From contig MU385780.1 in NCBI GenBank assembly GCA_022497155.1, forward strand, positions 1 through 64,000: a stretch of 64,000 bases of DNA. The letters run 5' to 3'. The stretch comes from Whalleya microplaca. Taxonomy: Eukaryota > Ascomycota > Sordariomycetes > Xylariales > Xylariaceae. This document shows positions 63,274 to 64,000 of the stretch, in pieces. Position 1 is the stretch's first letter; every line of letters begins with the position of its first letter. Under the pieces are notes generated by a model that saw only the letters and a list, made by a program, of their open reading frames with translations, was not told the DNA's origin and made no database searches. A program made the translations under genes and the position numbers.

Positions 63274-64000
63274 GACCGAGGGTATCGTGACTACGGGACC
63301 TGCAAGTGTGGGAGGTGAATACACGAGACGACGATGGTCGTGGGTAGTGGGCGCCGGCTCAGTTTTTGAAGAATTTCAGACGCGATATCGCCAAGCCGCG
63401 AGCGCTTTCAGCTCTCCGCTAGTCCTGCCGAATCAACGATTAAGGCCGACATCGTCTTCCAATAGTATTACTAGATTACCGAGACAGTAGCCCGTTCTGG
63501 GAATCGGTGGTTAAGCCGGTGAAAGCAGATGGATAAGGCTAATCAGACGTTGAAGCGAGTTCGCCATCATATAGTCTGAGCCTGGGTGGCCATACCATTG
63601 ATGAGGATTGATCGTTCCAATCCATGCCGTCTGGGTACAATCGTGAATAACTATCTAACGTAAAGCTCTAGGAGAGATCTCACAGAATTAGAGACTCAAT
63701 ATTTCGCATAGGTTGGACTATAAATGAGAGTGAGTTGGGTGAGTTGAGCAGACTGAGCCTCCTAACATTCATGATCTTAGAGAACTGGCCAACACCACTA
63801 AGTATGAAGTATTAAAAAGAGAACCCGCTCCTCCCCTATCCTCAGGTCGCTTTATAGTGTTCGATGTAGCTCTTCGCCGTCCCGTGTGTTCAGGGGTAAT
63901 TCTCCAAGCTACACAACTAATATGGTTACACCATATGCGTAGGTAGCAGAGCGTTGCTTATAAGCGTGAGAAAATGGCTAAGCAGTATTATGTTATGCAT
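63274..64000. other. Upstream region of the membrane-protein gene
   Basis: 727 bp to the window edge. Includes the promoter of the membrane-protein gene; a + strand frame through 63119-63490 is mostly antisense to its first exon. No further gene seen. Confidence 0.45.

Overview
The window is nuclear DNA of a filamentous ascomycete (Pezizomycotina). Genes carry short 46-139 bp introns with GT..AG ends and CTAAC/CTAAT-like branch points. Fungal-only families are present: Zn2Cys6 factor, fungalysin, NACHT/zinc-finger STAND protein and a ferrichrome-type NRPS. The first 2.5 kb looks mutated by repeat-induced point mutation (RIP). Sordariomycetes would fit, but the sequence alone does not fix the genus.

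Layout. 1-2.6 kb: AT-rich transposon relic ending in GTCCCA-containing inverted repeats. 2.9-19.2 kb: an MFS permease with a disturbed exon junction, a Zn2Cys6 regulator, a full-length ABCB exporter, and two different ceramide synthase-like genes transcribed away from each other. 20.3-31.4 kb: accessory-looking stretch with a SNF2/RING helicase, a pair of related foldback (MITE-like) hairpins, a decayed NACHT/C2H2 NLR-like gene and an F-box protein. 33.3-53.9 kb: a siderophore locus, with L-ornithine N5-monooxygenase (sidA) and a 4.9-kilo-residue NRPS (sidC type, A-T-C-A-T-C-T-C-A-T-C-T-C-T-C) transcribed divergently from a 3.7 kb spacer. That spacer holds three copies of the iron-repressor GATA motif ATCWGATAA, two of them forming a perfect palindrome. 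56.5-63.3 kb: a secreted M36 fungalysin, a Nudix/eIF2B-alpha-like fusion protein and a single-pass, Ser/Thr-rich membrane protein.

How they work together. SidA makes N5-hydroxyornithine; an acyltransferase not in this window would acylate it; the NRPS would join three such units with small amino acids into a ferricrocin/ferrichrome-type siderophore, with iron repression through the GATA motifs. The regulator, ABC exporter and two ceramide synthases resemble the self-protection genes of sphinganine-analogue toxin clusters such as the FUM genes, but no polyketide synthase is in view, so this is only a hypothesis.

All exon models were spliced by hand from consensus sites and reading-frame continuity. 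Models that close exactly in frame: ABC 1299 aa, ceramide synthases 423 and 429 aa, SNF2 1033 aa, SidA 551 aa, NRPS 4948 aa, fungalysin 634 aa, Nudix/eIF2B 560 aa, membrane protein 346 aa. The MFS and NLR genes do not close.
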